Source of the DNA: an uncultured Flavobacteriaceae bacterium
GTDB lineage: Bacteria; Bacteroidota; Bacteroidia; Flavobacteriales; Flavobacteriaceae
DNA: 60,547 nucleotides
NCBI GenBank assembly: GCA_947489085.1
Contig: CANLCJ010000027.1
Coordinates: 1-60,547 of the forward strand
Direction: 5' to 3'
Position 1 is the stretch's first letter, and each line of letters starts with the position of its first letter. The notes under the pieces are model-generated. The model made no database searches and had not been told where the DNA came from. It was given only the letters and a program-made list of their open reading frames with translations. Made by a program: the position numbers and the translations under genes. Shown in pieces: positions 8,501-17,782 of the stretch.

Positions 8501-9475
8501 ATGAAAAAAAATATAGCCATCATTATGGGAGGGTACTCCAGTGAATACAAAATTTCTCTTACCAGCGGCAATGTTGTTTACAATACTTTAAACCGTTCTA
8601 AATATAACGCTTATCGCATTCATATTTTTAAAGACAAATGGGTATATGTGGCTGCTAATGGTACCGAAACTCCTGTAGATAAAAACGATTTTTCGGTACA
8701 TATAGATGGTGTAAAATTAAAATTCGACGTAGTATTTAACGCCATTCATGGCGCACCTGGAGAAGATGGTTACTTGCAAGGCTACTTCGAGTTACTTGGT
8801 ATACCCCATACCAGTTGTGCCATGTACCAAGCTGCCATAACATTTAACAAAAGAGATTGTCTTAGCATCTTACAGCCTTATGGTGTTAAAACAGCAACCT
8901 CTTATTTTTTAAATTTAGGAGATACTGTAGATGAAACTGCTATTGTTGAAAAGGTAGGACTGCCCTGCTTTGTAAAGGCCAATAAAGCCGGCAGCAGTTT
9001 TGGAGTTACCAAAGTGCATCATAAAACGGACTTAAAAAATGCTATTGCTGTTGCTTTCAAGGAAGATGATGAAATTATTATAGAATCTTATTTAGAAGGC
9101 ACCGAGGTTTCTGTTGGTGTGATTACATACAAAGGAGCAACTAAAGTCCTTCCTATCACTGAAATCGTCTCAGAAAACGACTTTTTCGACTACGAAGCCA
9201 AGTATTTAGGGAAATCTCAAGAAATTACCCCAGCACGATTAACCGAAACGCAAACGCTTAAGGTCAATGCGCTTGCTAAAAAGATCTATGACGTCTTAAA
9301 GCTTAAAGGCTTTTCTAGAAGTGAATTTATCTTTAAAGGTGACGATCCACATTTATTAGAAATTAATACCGTACCCGGTCTTACCACAGAAAGTATACTG
9401 CCACAACAAGCAGCGGCAGCTGGTATTTCACTCTCAGATTTGTTTGATAATGCTATAATAGAAGCTCTTAAATAA
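8501..9475 (+). CDS. ddl: D-alanine--D-alanine ligase
   Basis: 324 residues. ATP-grasp enzyme with IMGGYSSEYKISL at the N-terminus, NAIHGAPGEDG (about 81-91), the lid segment KANKAGSSFGV (about 159-169) and the metal-binding end LEINTVPGLT (about 286-295). It joins two D-Ala for peptidoglycan precursors in the cytoplasm. It lies divergent from the PASTA gene and upstream of coaD, though the 262-base gap before coaD suggests separate transcription. Confidence 0.95.
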   Translation: MKKNIAIIMGGYSSEYKISLTSGNVVYNTLNRSKYNAYRIHIFKDKWVYVAANGTETPVDKNDFSVHIDGVKLKFDVVFNAIHGAPGEDGYLQGYFELLGIPHTSCAMYQAAITFNKRDCLSILQPYGVKTATSYFLNLGDTVDETAIVEKVGLPCFVKANKAGSSFGVTKVHHKTDLKNAIAVAFKEDDEIIIESYLEGTEVSVGVITYKGATKVLPITEIVSENDFFDYEAKYLGKSQEITPARLTETQTLKVNALAKKIYDVLKLKGFSRSEFIFKGDDPHLLEINTVPGLTTESILPQQAAAAGISLSDLFDNAIIEALK

Positions 9476-9737
9476 GCGCATTAATTTTAAGTGCATTTGT
9501 GGTTTTCAACACTTAAGAATTTGACATAAAATTCAAAATTACAGTACCAGTGTTGGTGGCTTTTTACAGAGTAAGTAAACATCTCTTTGTATGGGTAATA
9601 CCTTTTATGCTATACATAGAGATCAGATAATTTCTTTTTCTAAAATTATCATTGCTTAAGGGCATTAAAAGCTTTTACAGAATTGTATATTTACAAAATA
9701 CGAATCGCATGTTACAAAAGAAAGCAAAGCAGTACCT

Positions 9738-10193
9738 ATGAAACGAGCTATTTTCCCAGGATCTTTCGATCCGTTTACCTTGGGCCATTACGATATTATT
9801 AAACGTGGTGTCACGCTTTTCGATGAAATTATAGTTGCTATAGGCGTAAATTCATCCAAAACCTATATGTTTTCTTTAGAAGAACGCCAGCAATTTATTC
9901 GCGAAGCCTTTAAAGACGAGCCTAAAGTAAAAGTAACCACTTATAAAGGGTTGACGGTAGATTTTTGTAAGGCCAATAATGTAGAATTTATTTTAAGAGG
10001 CTTACGAAACCCAGCCGATTTCGAATTTGAAAAAGCGATAGCCCATACCAATAGAGATTTAGCAGCAATAGAAACTGTGTTTTTATTAACCTCAGCAGAA
10101 ACCTCATATATTGCCTCCTCTATTGTTCGCGATGTTATTAGAAACAACGGCGATTACACCAAATTAGTACCAAATAGTGTGCGTGTAAAGTAA
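9738..10193 (+). CDS. coaD: Pantetheine-phosphate adenylyltransferase
   Basis: 151 residues, the usual CoaD length. The nucleotidyltransferase motif GSFDPFTLGHYDII (residues 8-21, with TxGH replaced by TLGH), RGLRNPADFEFE (about 88-99) and the C-terminal SYIASSIVRDV (about 125-135) are all present. It transfers AMP to 4'-phosphopantetheine, the penultimate step of coenzyme A synthesis. Confidence 0.96.
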   Translation: MKRAIFPGSFDPFTLGHYDIIKRGVTLFDEIIVAIGVNSSKTYMFSLEERQQFIREAFKDEPKVKVTTYKGLTVDFCKANNVEFILRGLRNPADFEFEKAIAHTNRDLAAIETVFLLTSAETSYIASSIVRDVIRNNGDYTKLVPNSVRVK

Positions 10194-10541
10194 TAAAAAC
10201 AGTTTCATATCGGTTGTTTTAGTCGTTACACTAATAGACCAAAACTCCGCTTTGAGCACCCCATTACCTCCCTAATTTAATGCTGCTCATTTCTGCTTTA
10301 GTCAATACTTTTAGCAGTTTGTATTAGCTGTACGGGAGTCCTTCCCTACTCTTATTTTCCCTATAGTTTTAAGGTCGTACTTAAACCTATTCTTTTGCAA
10401 CCTTCATTAAACCCTAGTCATAAACGATACGCTTCCGTTTTACCCTTCTTAATTCCACCTCGTCTAGGTTTAATGCTTAAAAGACTGGATTTGTAAGGTA
10501 ATTTGTAGCACAAATTGCAATCAAAGCTAATTAAAGTATTT
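10194..10541 (+). other. Intergenic gap with no recognised feature
   Basis: About 350 bases between coaD and the large surface protein. No convincing ORF, tRNA, hairpin terminator or TAnnTTTG box was seen. It is richer in C and T than the neighbouring spacers. Confidence 0.4.
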
Positions 10542-13500
10542 ATGACTAAAAAAACTACACTTAAATCGCACATTAAATTAAAGCACAAAACTTCTCAACT
10601 ACTATTCCTGTTAACACTCCTGTTATCTGTAACAGCTTTGTCCACTGCACAAGGCGGTATGAAAGTTTATGAAGGCACTACTGTTTCCTGTCCGTTATCT
10701 CATGAAGACGCCCATAGTAGACAAGGTTTAACAACAGCAACACACAATATAAGTCAGCTATTAGAGCGAGAAAAAACAGCTGAGTTTATAGTCACTTTTG
10801 GTCCTGAAATCCAGCAAGACCCAGAAGCAATGTATGCGTTTCAATTTGCCATAGACATTTGGTCTCGAGAAATAGCGTCTTCAGTTCCTATAAGACTATC
10901 GGCAGACTATAGAAGTTTAGCATCTAATACTTTGGCAGAAGCAGGGCCGATTTACTTTGTTTCAGATTTTCCAAATGCACCAGAACCTTCCACGAGTTAT
11001 CCTGGTGCCTTAGCAAATGCTATCGCAGGCGCCGTATTACAACCCGACCAACCTTTCGATCTTAGTGTAGTATTAAATCGAGACATTAATTTTTATTTGG
11101 GCACCGACGGCATTACTCCAGAAGGCCAATTCGATTTTGTAACTACGGCACTACATGAAATTGGGCATGGTTTAGGTTTTATTTCAAGTAACATTAATGC
11201 TTTAGGCGCATCTGGTGGCTTAACACTACGTAGAATAACAGACTTTCCTTTTCCTTACTCTAATCTCTTAATAAATGCAGACGGTATTAAAGCCATAGAC
11301 CTCCCAGACCCTAGTCTCGAATTACGCAATTACTTTACAAGTAACGCCGTTTTTATAAATGGAACAAATGCCATCGCTGCACTTGCTGGAGAAAAACCCC
11401 AAGTAGAAGCCCCGCCATTCTATGCGCAAGGTTCTGCTGTATCGCATTGGGACGAAAACACTTTCCCTTCTGGAGATCCCAACTCATTAATGACGCCTTT
11501 TACTGCAATGTCTGAATCTATATTCGATATTGGAGACATTACACGAGGCCTTTTAAAGGATATGGGCTGGCGTTTAGGCGATACGCGTCTTTTTGCACTT
11601 TCTGTTGGCGAAGCACAAGGTGAATTTGAAACACGTCAAGGCGCAACAGCAGTACAAACTCTAATCATAAAAAACACATCTGAAACCCCTTTTGTGTATA
11701 CTGCCCGCCTATCTCAAAATCCAGAACAAATAGCCATAACTTTAAATAACGCAGACGGCATCACACTGCGCCCTGGAGAGGAAACGTCTATAACACTAAC
11801 CTACGATACTGTAGGGCTAGAACCTGGCGTGTTTACTGCCGCATTAAACATCACGACCAATACATCTACCATAGCATTACAAAGACCTCTAAGACTCGGT
11901 GTTTTAAATGGTACTGAAGTGGCCGAAATTAGCACCGTAGAGCGCATTCAAGATACCCTAGATGTTTTAGTAAACCGCTTTTCTAATACTTTTGAAATGC
12001 GCAATACAGGAAACCGACTCTTAAATTACACTGTAACTGTTGCAAACGCAAGCGCCCCTTTTATTTCAATAGACAATCCTGAAGGCATTATTTTTAGAAA
12101 TAGTGCAGAAGATATTGCATATACAATCAATGCCGAAGCGCTTCCTGAGGGCACACATACAGCAGATCTAATTATTACTAGTAATGCCACCAATACGCCA
12201 TCCCTATCTGTACCTGTAAGCTTAACCATTGTAGACTTACCAAAACCTATTTTCGACATTACTATAGATGAGGCTATTAACGTGGCTATCGATGTAGATG
12301 CCAGAGACCCTGTTGGCATCGTTCGTTTTAATGTCTCTAATCCCGGAGCATTGCCTTTAGAATATGAATTAACACCTTTAATTACCGATCTTATTACATT
12401 AGATACGAGAAATGCTAGAGGTACTTTACAGCCAGGAGAAACAGCGCGTGGTTCTTTTATCGTAATTACAGGAGCAGCTGCAACCGGGCGTACAATTACC
12501 TCTGAAATTGTGTTTAACAGTAACGATCCTGCTGCCTCAGAAATAAGACGTCCTTTAACTGTTATGCTTTCTAGAGAAAGAGGACGTTTAGCATTGAGAA
12601 GCACACCTGCGTTTAGTGCAAATATCGAAATTGGGTCTAGTGAGATAAGACGTTTAGAATTTGAAAACATAGGCACAATTCCTGTGCTTATAGAAGATGT
12701 TCAAAATGCTATAAATACAGAAATTATCAACTGGTCTGCCCCCAGTGGCAACCGTGTCAATCCTGGTGAGGTGCTTACAGTCACCACACGTTTTACGCCA
12801 AGAGGTCGAGCAGGCTTGCCAGTTAGAGGCGCTGTTAGAATATTAAATAATGGCACAATTCCAAACGAAAATAGTGACTATAATTTCTTTTCTACTTTAG
12901 TAGCACCTTCTGGATTAGTCGTTTCTAAAACCTCTATTTTTAAAGTTTTAAATATAAACGCTACAACAGAAGCCTCAACTACAGAAGAAATTACAATTTC
13001 TAACGTAGAAGATACGCCTATAACCTATAGCATTCGTATAAACACCCCTACAGATAGTACCATAGCGATTGATACTACTGGCGGCACACTAGCCCCTGGA
13101 GAAAGCACGTCGCTTGTTGTTACTCTAAACGGCAACATGCAATCTGCTGGTGTTTTTGAAAACGCTATTGTAATAACCCGTGATGCTCTAGATACCCCAG
13201 AAGCTATTATAGACACACGCTTAGAAATCGTTAACACTATAGGGCGTTTTAACCCAGACCCTATAGTAGATCTTTTTGTAGAAGACAGTAGCCTATTTGG
13301 TTTTGTAGAACTCACCAACACAGGAAACGCGCCAATACACATTACAGAACTGCTAACGGGAGACACTTATGAGAACTCTGATATATTTGCACTACTAAAC
13401 GATACCCCTTTTTCTGAGGCCAACGCCATGTTACCGCCTAATGGTGTATTAATTATTGAACTTACTTTAGAAACAAACACACCTAATGCCATAAACGATG

Positions 13501-15242
13501 TCTTAATTGTAAGAAGTAATGCTGCAACACCTGAGTTGCGCCTGCCGCTAATTTTTGGAGAAATAACACCTCCTGAAACAATGCCAGGCACTTTTGGACC
13601 AGATCCAATCGTTGATGTATTTGTTGAGGATACCACCGCATTTGCCTTCGTAGAACTTACCAACACGGGAAACACGCCAATACACATTACAGAACTGCTA
13701 ACGGGAGACACTTATGAGAACTCTGATATATTTGCACTACTAAACGATGCGCCTTTTTCTGAGGCCAACGCCATGTTACCGCCTAATGGTGTCTTAATTA
13801 TTGAACTTACTTTAGAAACAAACACGCCTAATGCCATAGACGACGTCTTAATTGTAAGAAGTAATGCTGCAACACCTGAGTTGCGCCTACCGCTAATTTT
13901 TGGAGAAATAACACCTCCTGAAACAATGCCTAGCACTTTTGGACCAGATCCTATCGTTGATGTATTTGTTGAGGATACCACCGCATTTGCCTTCGTAGAA
14001 CTTACCAATACAGGAAGCACGCCAATACACATTACAGAACTGCTTACTGAAGGCGTTTATGAGAACTCTGATATATTTGCACTACTAAACGATGCGCCTT
14101 TTTCTGAGGCCAACGCCATGTTACCGCCTAATGGTGTATTAATTATTGAACTTACTTTAGAAACAAACACGCCTAATGCCATAAACGATGTCTTAATTGT
14201 AAGAAGTAATGCTGCAACACCTGAGTTGCGCCTACCGCTAATTTTTGGAGCAATAACGCCTCCTGAAACAATGCCAAGCACTTTTGGACCAGATCCTATC
14301 GTTGATGTATTTGTTGAAGATACCACCGCATTTGCCTTCGTAGAACTTACCAACACAGGAAGCACACCAATACACATTACAGAACTGATTACTGAAGGCG
14401 TTTATGAGAACTCTGATATATTTGCGGTATTGAACGACGCTCCTTTTTCTGAGGCCAACGCCATGTTACCGCCTAATGGTGTCTTAATTATTGAACTTAC
14501 TTTGGAAACAAACACGCCTAATGCTATAAACGATGTCTTAATTGTAAGAAGTAATGCTGCAACACCTGAGTTACGCCTACCGCTAATTTTTGGAGCAATA
14601 ACACCTCCTGAAACAATGCCAGGCACTTTTGGACCAGATCCTATCGTTGATGTATTTGTTGAAGATACGACTGCATTTGCTTTCGTAGAACTTACCAACA
14701 CAGGAAACACGCCAATACACATTACAGAACTGCTTACTGAAGGCGTTTATGAGAACTCTGATATATTTGCAGTATTGAATGATGCGCCTTTTTCTGAGGC
14801 CAACGCCATGTTACCGCCTAATGGTGTCTTAATTATTGAACTTACTTTAGAAACAAACACGCCTAATGCCATAAACGACGTCTTAATTGTAAGAAGTAAT
14901 GCTGCAACACCTGAGTTGCGCCTGCCGCTAATTTTTAATGACGAGACACTTAATAGCAATGCGCCAGAAGACCTCACGACTCAAACAACTTCTCTGTCGC
15001 TTTTCCCTAATCCTGTAAGATCTAACGCAACCTTTAAAGTTTTTACTTCCGCGCCTAAAAGTGTTCTTATTAGTTTAAGAAATACATTACAGCAAGAATT
15101 AGCAGCAACAAAGTACGTTCGTATAGATGCCAACGGAAATGGAGAATTTATGTCTAAAGGTCTTCAAAGCGGTCTATATATACTTACTATAAAAGATCCC
15201 GTATCTGGTAAGGTATACCAGTCTAAAGTAATTAAAAATTAG
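10542..15242 (+). CDS. Large T9SS-secreted protein with zincin-like domain and tandem repeats
   Basis: 1,566 residues from the ATG at 10542; an upstream TTG at 10515 is in frame but would put nine polar residues before a normal signal peptide. Order: signal peptide (LLFLLTLLLSV, cleavage near TAQ), a zinc-metallopeptidase-like domain with HEIGHGLGF (about residues 205-213) and a later NSLMTPF that could be the Met-turn, several Ig-like/immunoglobulin-fold segments, five near-identical 115-residue repeats, and a C-terminal type A T9SS sorting domain (SLFPNPV ... KVIKN). The third zinc His of metzincins (HExxHxxGxxH) is Ser here, so catalysis is uncertain. Likely a cell-surface or secreted protease or adhesin. 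A strong terminator follows. Confidence 0.85.
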   Translation: MTKKTTLKSHIKLKHKTSQLLFLLTLLLSVTALSTAQGGMKVYEGTTVSCPLSHEDAHSRQGLTTATHNISQLLEREKTAEFIVTFGPEIQQDPEAMYAFQFAIDIWSREIASSVPIRLSADYRSLASNTLAEAGPIYFVSDFPNAPEPSTSYPGALANAIAGAVLQPDQPFDLSVVLNRDINFYLGTDGITPEGQFDFVTTALHEIGHGLGFISSNINALGASGGLTLRRITDFPFPYSNLLINADGIKAIDLPDPSLELRNYFTSNAVFINGTNAIAALAGEKPQVEAPPFYAQGSAVSHWDENTFPSGDPNSLMTPFTAMSESIFDIGDITRGLLKDMGWRLGDTRLFALSVGEAQGEFETRQGATAVQTLIIKNTSETPFVYTARLSQNPEQIAITLNNADGITLRPGEETSITLTYDTVGLEPGVFTAALNITTNTSTIALQRPLRLGVLNGTEVAEISTVERIQDTLDVLVNRFSNTFEMRNTGNRLLNYTVTVANASAPFISIDNPEGIIFRNSAEDIAYTINAEALPEGTHTADLIITSNATNTPSLSVPVSLTIVDLPKPIFDITIDEAINVAIDVDARDPVGIVRFNVSNPGALPLEYELTPLITDLITLDTRNARGTLQPGETARGSFIVITGAAATGRTITSEIVFNSNDPAASEIRRPLTVMLSRERGRLALRSTPAFSANIEIGSSEIRRLEFENIGTIPVLIEDVQNAINTEIINWSAPSGNRVNPGEVLTVTTRFTPRGRAGLPVRGAVRILNNGTIPNENSDYNFFSTLVAPSGLVVSKTSIFKVLNINATTEASTTEEITISNVEDTPITYSIRINTPTDSTIAIDTTGGTLAPGESTSLVVTLNGNMQSAGVFENAIVITRDALDTPEAIIDTRLEIVNTIGRFNPDPIVDLFVEDSSLFGFVELTNTGNAPIHITELLTGDTYENSDIFALLNDTPFSEANAMLPPNGVLIIELTLETNTPNAINDVLIVRSNAATPELRLPLIFGEITPPETMPGTFGPDPIVDVFVEDTTAFAFVELTNTGNTPIHITELLTGDTYENSDIFALLNDAPFSEANAMLPPNGVLIIELTLETNTPNAIDDVLIVRSNAATPELRLPLIFGEITPPETMPSTFGPDPIVDVFVEDTTAFAFVELTNTGSTPIHITELLTEGVYENSDIFALLNDAPFSEANAMLPPNGVLIIELTLETNTPNAINDVLIVRSNAATPELRLPLIFGAITPPETMPSTFGPDPIVDVFVEDTTAFAFVELTNTGSTPIHITELITEGVYENSDIFAVLNDAPFSEANAMLPPNGVLIIELTLETNTPNAINDVLIVRSNAATPELRLPLIFGAITPPETMPGTFGPDPIVDVFVEDTTAFAFVELTNTGNTPIHITELLTEGVYENSDIFAVLNDAPFSEANAMLPPNGVLIIELTLETNTPNAINDVLIVRSNAATPELRLPLIFNDETLNSNAPEDLTTQTTSLSLFPNPVRSNATFKVFTSAPKSVLISLRNTLQQELAATKYVRIDANGNGEFMSKGLQSGLYILTIKDPVSGKVYQSKVIKN
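13245..14937 (+). repeat. Five tandem 345-bp repeats within the surface protein gene
   Basis: In-frame units of 345 bp (115 codons) start at 13245, 13590, 13935, 14280 and 14625. Units 2-5 begin TFGPDPIVDVFVED and share LPPNGVLIIELTLE and RSNAATPELRLPLIF almost without change. Unit 1 begins RFNPDPIVD and is the most diverged at its 5' end. Many differences among units are clustered (LLTGDTY versus LLTEGVY), as expected from gene conversion. The antisense strand shows matching 106-114-residue open frames; those are shadows. Confidence 0.95.
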
Positions 15243-15272
15243 AGTACTCTAAGCCTATATTCTATAGCGTAT

Positions 15273-15312
15273 AAACCGTATGGTCTTTTCATTTAGACCA
15301 TACGGTTTTTTT
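15273..15312 (+). terminator. Strong bidirectional hairpin terminator
   Basis: AAACCGTATGGTCT (15273-15286) pairs perfectly with AGACCATACGGTTT (15295-15308) around an 8-base loop and is followed by a T run to 15312. It ends the 1,566-residue protein gene. On the other strand the run of A/T before it could also serve the SulP gene. Confidence 0.9.
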
Positions 15313-15562
15313 AGTATACATGGTGCTGCTCTTAAAGACTTCAATACCTTATTATAAACCAAGCTGTAAACCTTTTGTGTTGTCGCGCAAAAAAGATTCT
15401 ATTGGTTACAGAAACGTCGGGAACGTCAAGCAAAGCAAGCAGCTAGTAGCACTAAATCGTACACCATTTACAGATGGGAACGCGCCAGTAAGGCATCGTT
15501 CGACCGTGTTAAGGAACAGCTCAAAAGACCTATGCGCTAGTAATGTACTGCTTTTTTTAAGT
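15313..15562 (+). other. Spacer with a 57-codon open stretch lacking a start
   Basis: Between the terminator and the end of the SulP gene. Frame 15370-15540 is open for 56 codons and rich in Arg/Lys (RRERQAKQAA, YRWERASKASF) but has no ATG, GTG or TTG near its beginning. It could be the tail of a decayed gene. No function is proposed. Confidence 0.25.
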
Positions 15563-17461
15563 CTAAAGCTTATATTCTGATAAGGGTTTGGTAAACGCTT
15601 CAGGATTTTCGGCCAAATGGTAACGAGGGTCATCTATAGCTTCTATAATGACTTCGCTAAACTTAGGACTCGCCTTATATAATAAGGTTTTAGAGTCCTC
15701 ACTTAAATGTTTCAATTTAATGGTTTTACCAGCGGCTTCATACTTCTCCACCAAGTTAAAAATAGCCTCTAATGCAGAATGGTCGCTTACTCTAGACTCC
15801 ACAAAATCAATTTCGACATAATCCGGATCGTTTTTCAAATCGAATTTTTGATTGAACGCATTGATAGACCCAAAAAATAAAGGCCCCCATATCTCATATA
15901 CCTTTGTGCCATCTTCGCGAACACGTTTACGAGCGCGTATGCGCTTGGCATTTTCCCAAGCAAACACTAAGGCCGAAATAATAACACCAACAAAAACCGC
16001 TATAGCCAAATCAAAAAATACGGTTACGGTAGATACCAAAATAAGTACCACAGCATCCGACACAGGAATTTTTCTTAAGATTCTAAAACTAGACCATGCA
16101 AATGTTTCAATAACCATCATAAACATTACCCCTACTAAAGCAGCAATTGGTACTTGTTCGATATATTTATCTGCAAACAAAACAAACGTTAATAAGGTTA
16201 TGGCCATCATGATACCAGACAAGCGCCCTCTACCACCAGCTTTAAGGTTAATTACTGTTTGTCCAATCATACCACAGCCCCCTGTACCACCAAAAAGACC
16301 ACTTAAAATATTACCAGAACCTTGTGCTATACATTCTCTATTACCATTACCTCTAGTCTCGGTAAGTTCGTCTACAAGATTCATCGTCATAAGGGTTTCT
16401 ATCAAACCAACAGAAGCCGCTAAAAAGGCATAAGGAAAAATAAATTTAAAGGTGTCTAAATTAAAAGGCAGTGCACTCCACGTCTCAAAAACATTAAGTC
16501 TACTTCCTATTTCTCCAACACCATTAAGCCCTTTACCGCCTCCATCTCTAATAAAATCGCCCACATTTATAGAAGCCAAGCTATCACCACCTAAAACAGC
16601 TACTAAGGTTACCACTAATATTGCGGTAAGCGCGGCAGGAAGTTTTGTGGTTAGTTTAGGCAACAACCAAATAATTAACATGGTTAACATTACCAATCCT
16701 ATCATAACATACAAGGGTTTCCCCGTCATATAAGATTTAGAAACGCCTTTATCTTTAACCTTAAAAAAACCATCGTTGGTTACATTGAAGACCACCTTTT
16801 GCGTTTTGGTATCGAATACCTGTCCTTCTGATATTTCAAACGTTTTTTCCTGTGTTACTGTATTTACAACAGCATTCCCTTCTATGGTAAACAACACAGA
16901 ATTAGAGACTAAATCTCTAACTGTATTACCGTTAACACTGTAAACCATTTCTTTAGAAACGGTATGACGTCTGTTGTTGTTATAAATATCCTTATCGTTC
17001 GATTTGAACATGCCCAATTGGGCTATAAAAATAACGATTGCCAAACCATTCACAAATCCCATCATTACAGGGTGCGGAATCAATCTTACAAACTTTCCTA
17101 ACTTAAAAATACCTGCTATAATTTGAATAACGCCCATAACAACCACAGCCGCTAACAAATAGAAATACCCCATATTTTCTACAGGTGTATCAAAAAGCAG
17201 CCCTTTGGCATGGCCTTCTTGTATCATGTTTACAAAAATAACAGCTACAGCACCAGCTGCCCCAGAAATTAATCCTGGTCTCCCCCCAAAGGTAGCGGTA
17301 ATAATACCGACTACAAATGCTCCAAAAAGCGCAACAATAGGACTTATTTGAGCCACAAAGGCAAACGCTACAACTTCTGGAATCATGGCTAAGGCCACTG
17401 TTAATCCACTTAAAATATCGTTTTTAGCATTTACAGTACGCTTTCGTATAAACTCTGTCAT
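15563..17461 (-). CDS. SulP family inorganic anion transporter with STAS domain
   Basis: 632 residues. N-terminal SulP membrane domain (GLTVALAMIPEVVAFAF at about 19-35; FGGRPGLISGAAGA at 58-71; FGGTGGCGMIGQT at 390-402), then a cytoplasmic STAS domain (about 520-612, VEIDFVESRVSDHSALEAI). SulP proteins move sulfate, bicarbonate or other anions across the inner membrane. Between the helix ending near residue 150 and the one starting near 252 there is a hydrophilic stretch of about 95 residues (DKDIYNNNRRHT to KSYMTGKPL) that most SulP proteins lack. The substrate cannot be read from sequence. A promoter box lies 20 bases upstream. Confidence 0.9.
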   Translation of the reverse strand: MTEFIRKRTVNAKNDILSGLTVALAMIPEVVAFAFVAQISPIVALFGAFVVGIITATFGGRPGLISGAAGAVAVIFVNMIQEGHAKGLLFDTPVENMGYFYLLAAVVVMGVIQIIAGIFKLGKFVRLIPHPVMMGFVNGLAIVIFIAQLGMFKSNDKDIYNNNRRHTVSKEMVYSVNGNTVRDLVSNSVLFTIEGNAVVNTVTQEKTFEISEGQVFDTKTQKVVFNVTNDGFFKVKDKGVSKSYMTGKPLYVMIGLVMLTMLIIWLLPKLTTKLPAALTAILVVTLVAVLGGDSLASINVGDFIRDGGGKGLNGVGEIGSRLNVFETWSALPFNLDTFKFIFPYAFLAASVGLIETLMTMNLVDELTETRGNGNRECIAQGSGNILSGLFGGTGGCGMIGQTVINLKAGGRGRLSGIMMAITLLTFVLFADKYIEQVPIAALVGVMFMMVIETFAWSSFRILRKIPVSDAVVLILVSTVTVFFDLAIAVFVGVIISALVFAWENAKRIRARKRVREDGTKVYEIWGPLFFGSINAFNQKFDLKNDPDYVEIDFVESRVSDHSALEAIFNLVEKYEAAGKTIKLKHLSEDSKTLLYKASPKFSEVIIEAIDDPRYHLAENPEAFTKPLSEYKL

Positions 17462-17480
17462 GATTAGTTTTTTGAAGCAG

Positions 17481-17488
17481 CAAATTTA
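17481..17488 (-). promoter_or_regulatory. -7 promoter element (TAAATTTG) for the SulP gene
   Basis: Minus-strand TAAATTTG, 20 bases before the ATG. A TTG on the same strand lies 19 bases further upstream (17508-17510), near the expected -33 position. Confidence 0.5.
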
Positions 17489-17668
17489 CAGTTTAAAAAG
17501 CGATGCGCAAGTATTCGCCCTATAAATTAACCAGTTAAAGGCTTTTACAACCAATAGATGGCGTTTAATGTGCTTTGGCGATAAACGCAATCGTTGTAGT
17601 AAGTCGACTATTTCTTGTCCTTAATAAAGGTTTCTATAAAATAAGGCTATTGTTATAATACAAACTGG

Positions 17669-17781
17669 AAGTCTCCTAAACTGTAGTTTTAGATAAGACT
17701 GTAAAAGCTATTAGAGCGCCTTATTTAAGGTTCTTTTTTTGAATTAACGCCTTGTGCAACAGCTACTCTTGTTGGGCACAA
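17669..17781 (+). repeat. Intergenic repeat, family I, copy 1
   Basis: Shares AAGTCTCCTAAACTGTAG-type sequence (17669-17691) and the later TTAACGCCTTGTGCAAC segment (17742-17758) with the copy at 25049-25161. In the first block 20 of 23 bases agree. It ends in CTTGTTGGGCACAA, whose GTTGGGC (17771-17777) fits the GTTRRRY consensus of attC right ends, and it touches the stop codon of the serine hydrolase gene. The 321-base spacer 17462-17782 contains nothing else recognisable apart from the SulP promoter. Confidence 0.6.
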
Positions 17782-17782
17782 T

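Noticed and set aside
13025-14977. Series of 76-114-residue minus-strand frames
   Set aside because: They repeat with the 345-bp period of the plus-strand gene and are its antisense shadows.
15370-15540. 57-codon open stretch rich in Arg and Lys
   Set aside because: No start codon near its beginning and no recognised motif; kept only as a note in the spacer entry.
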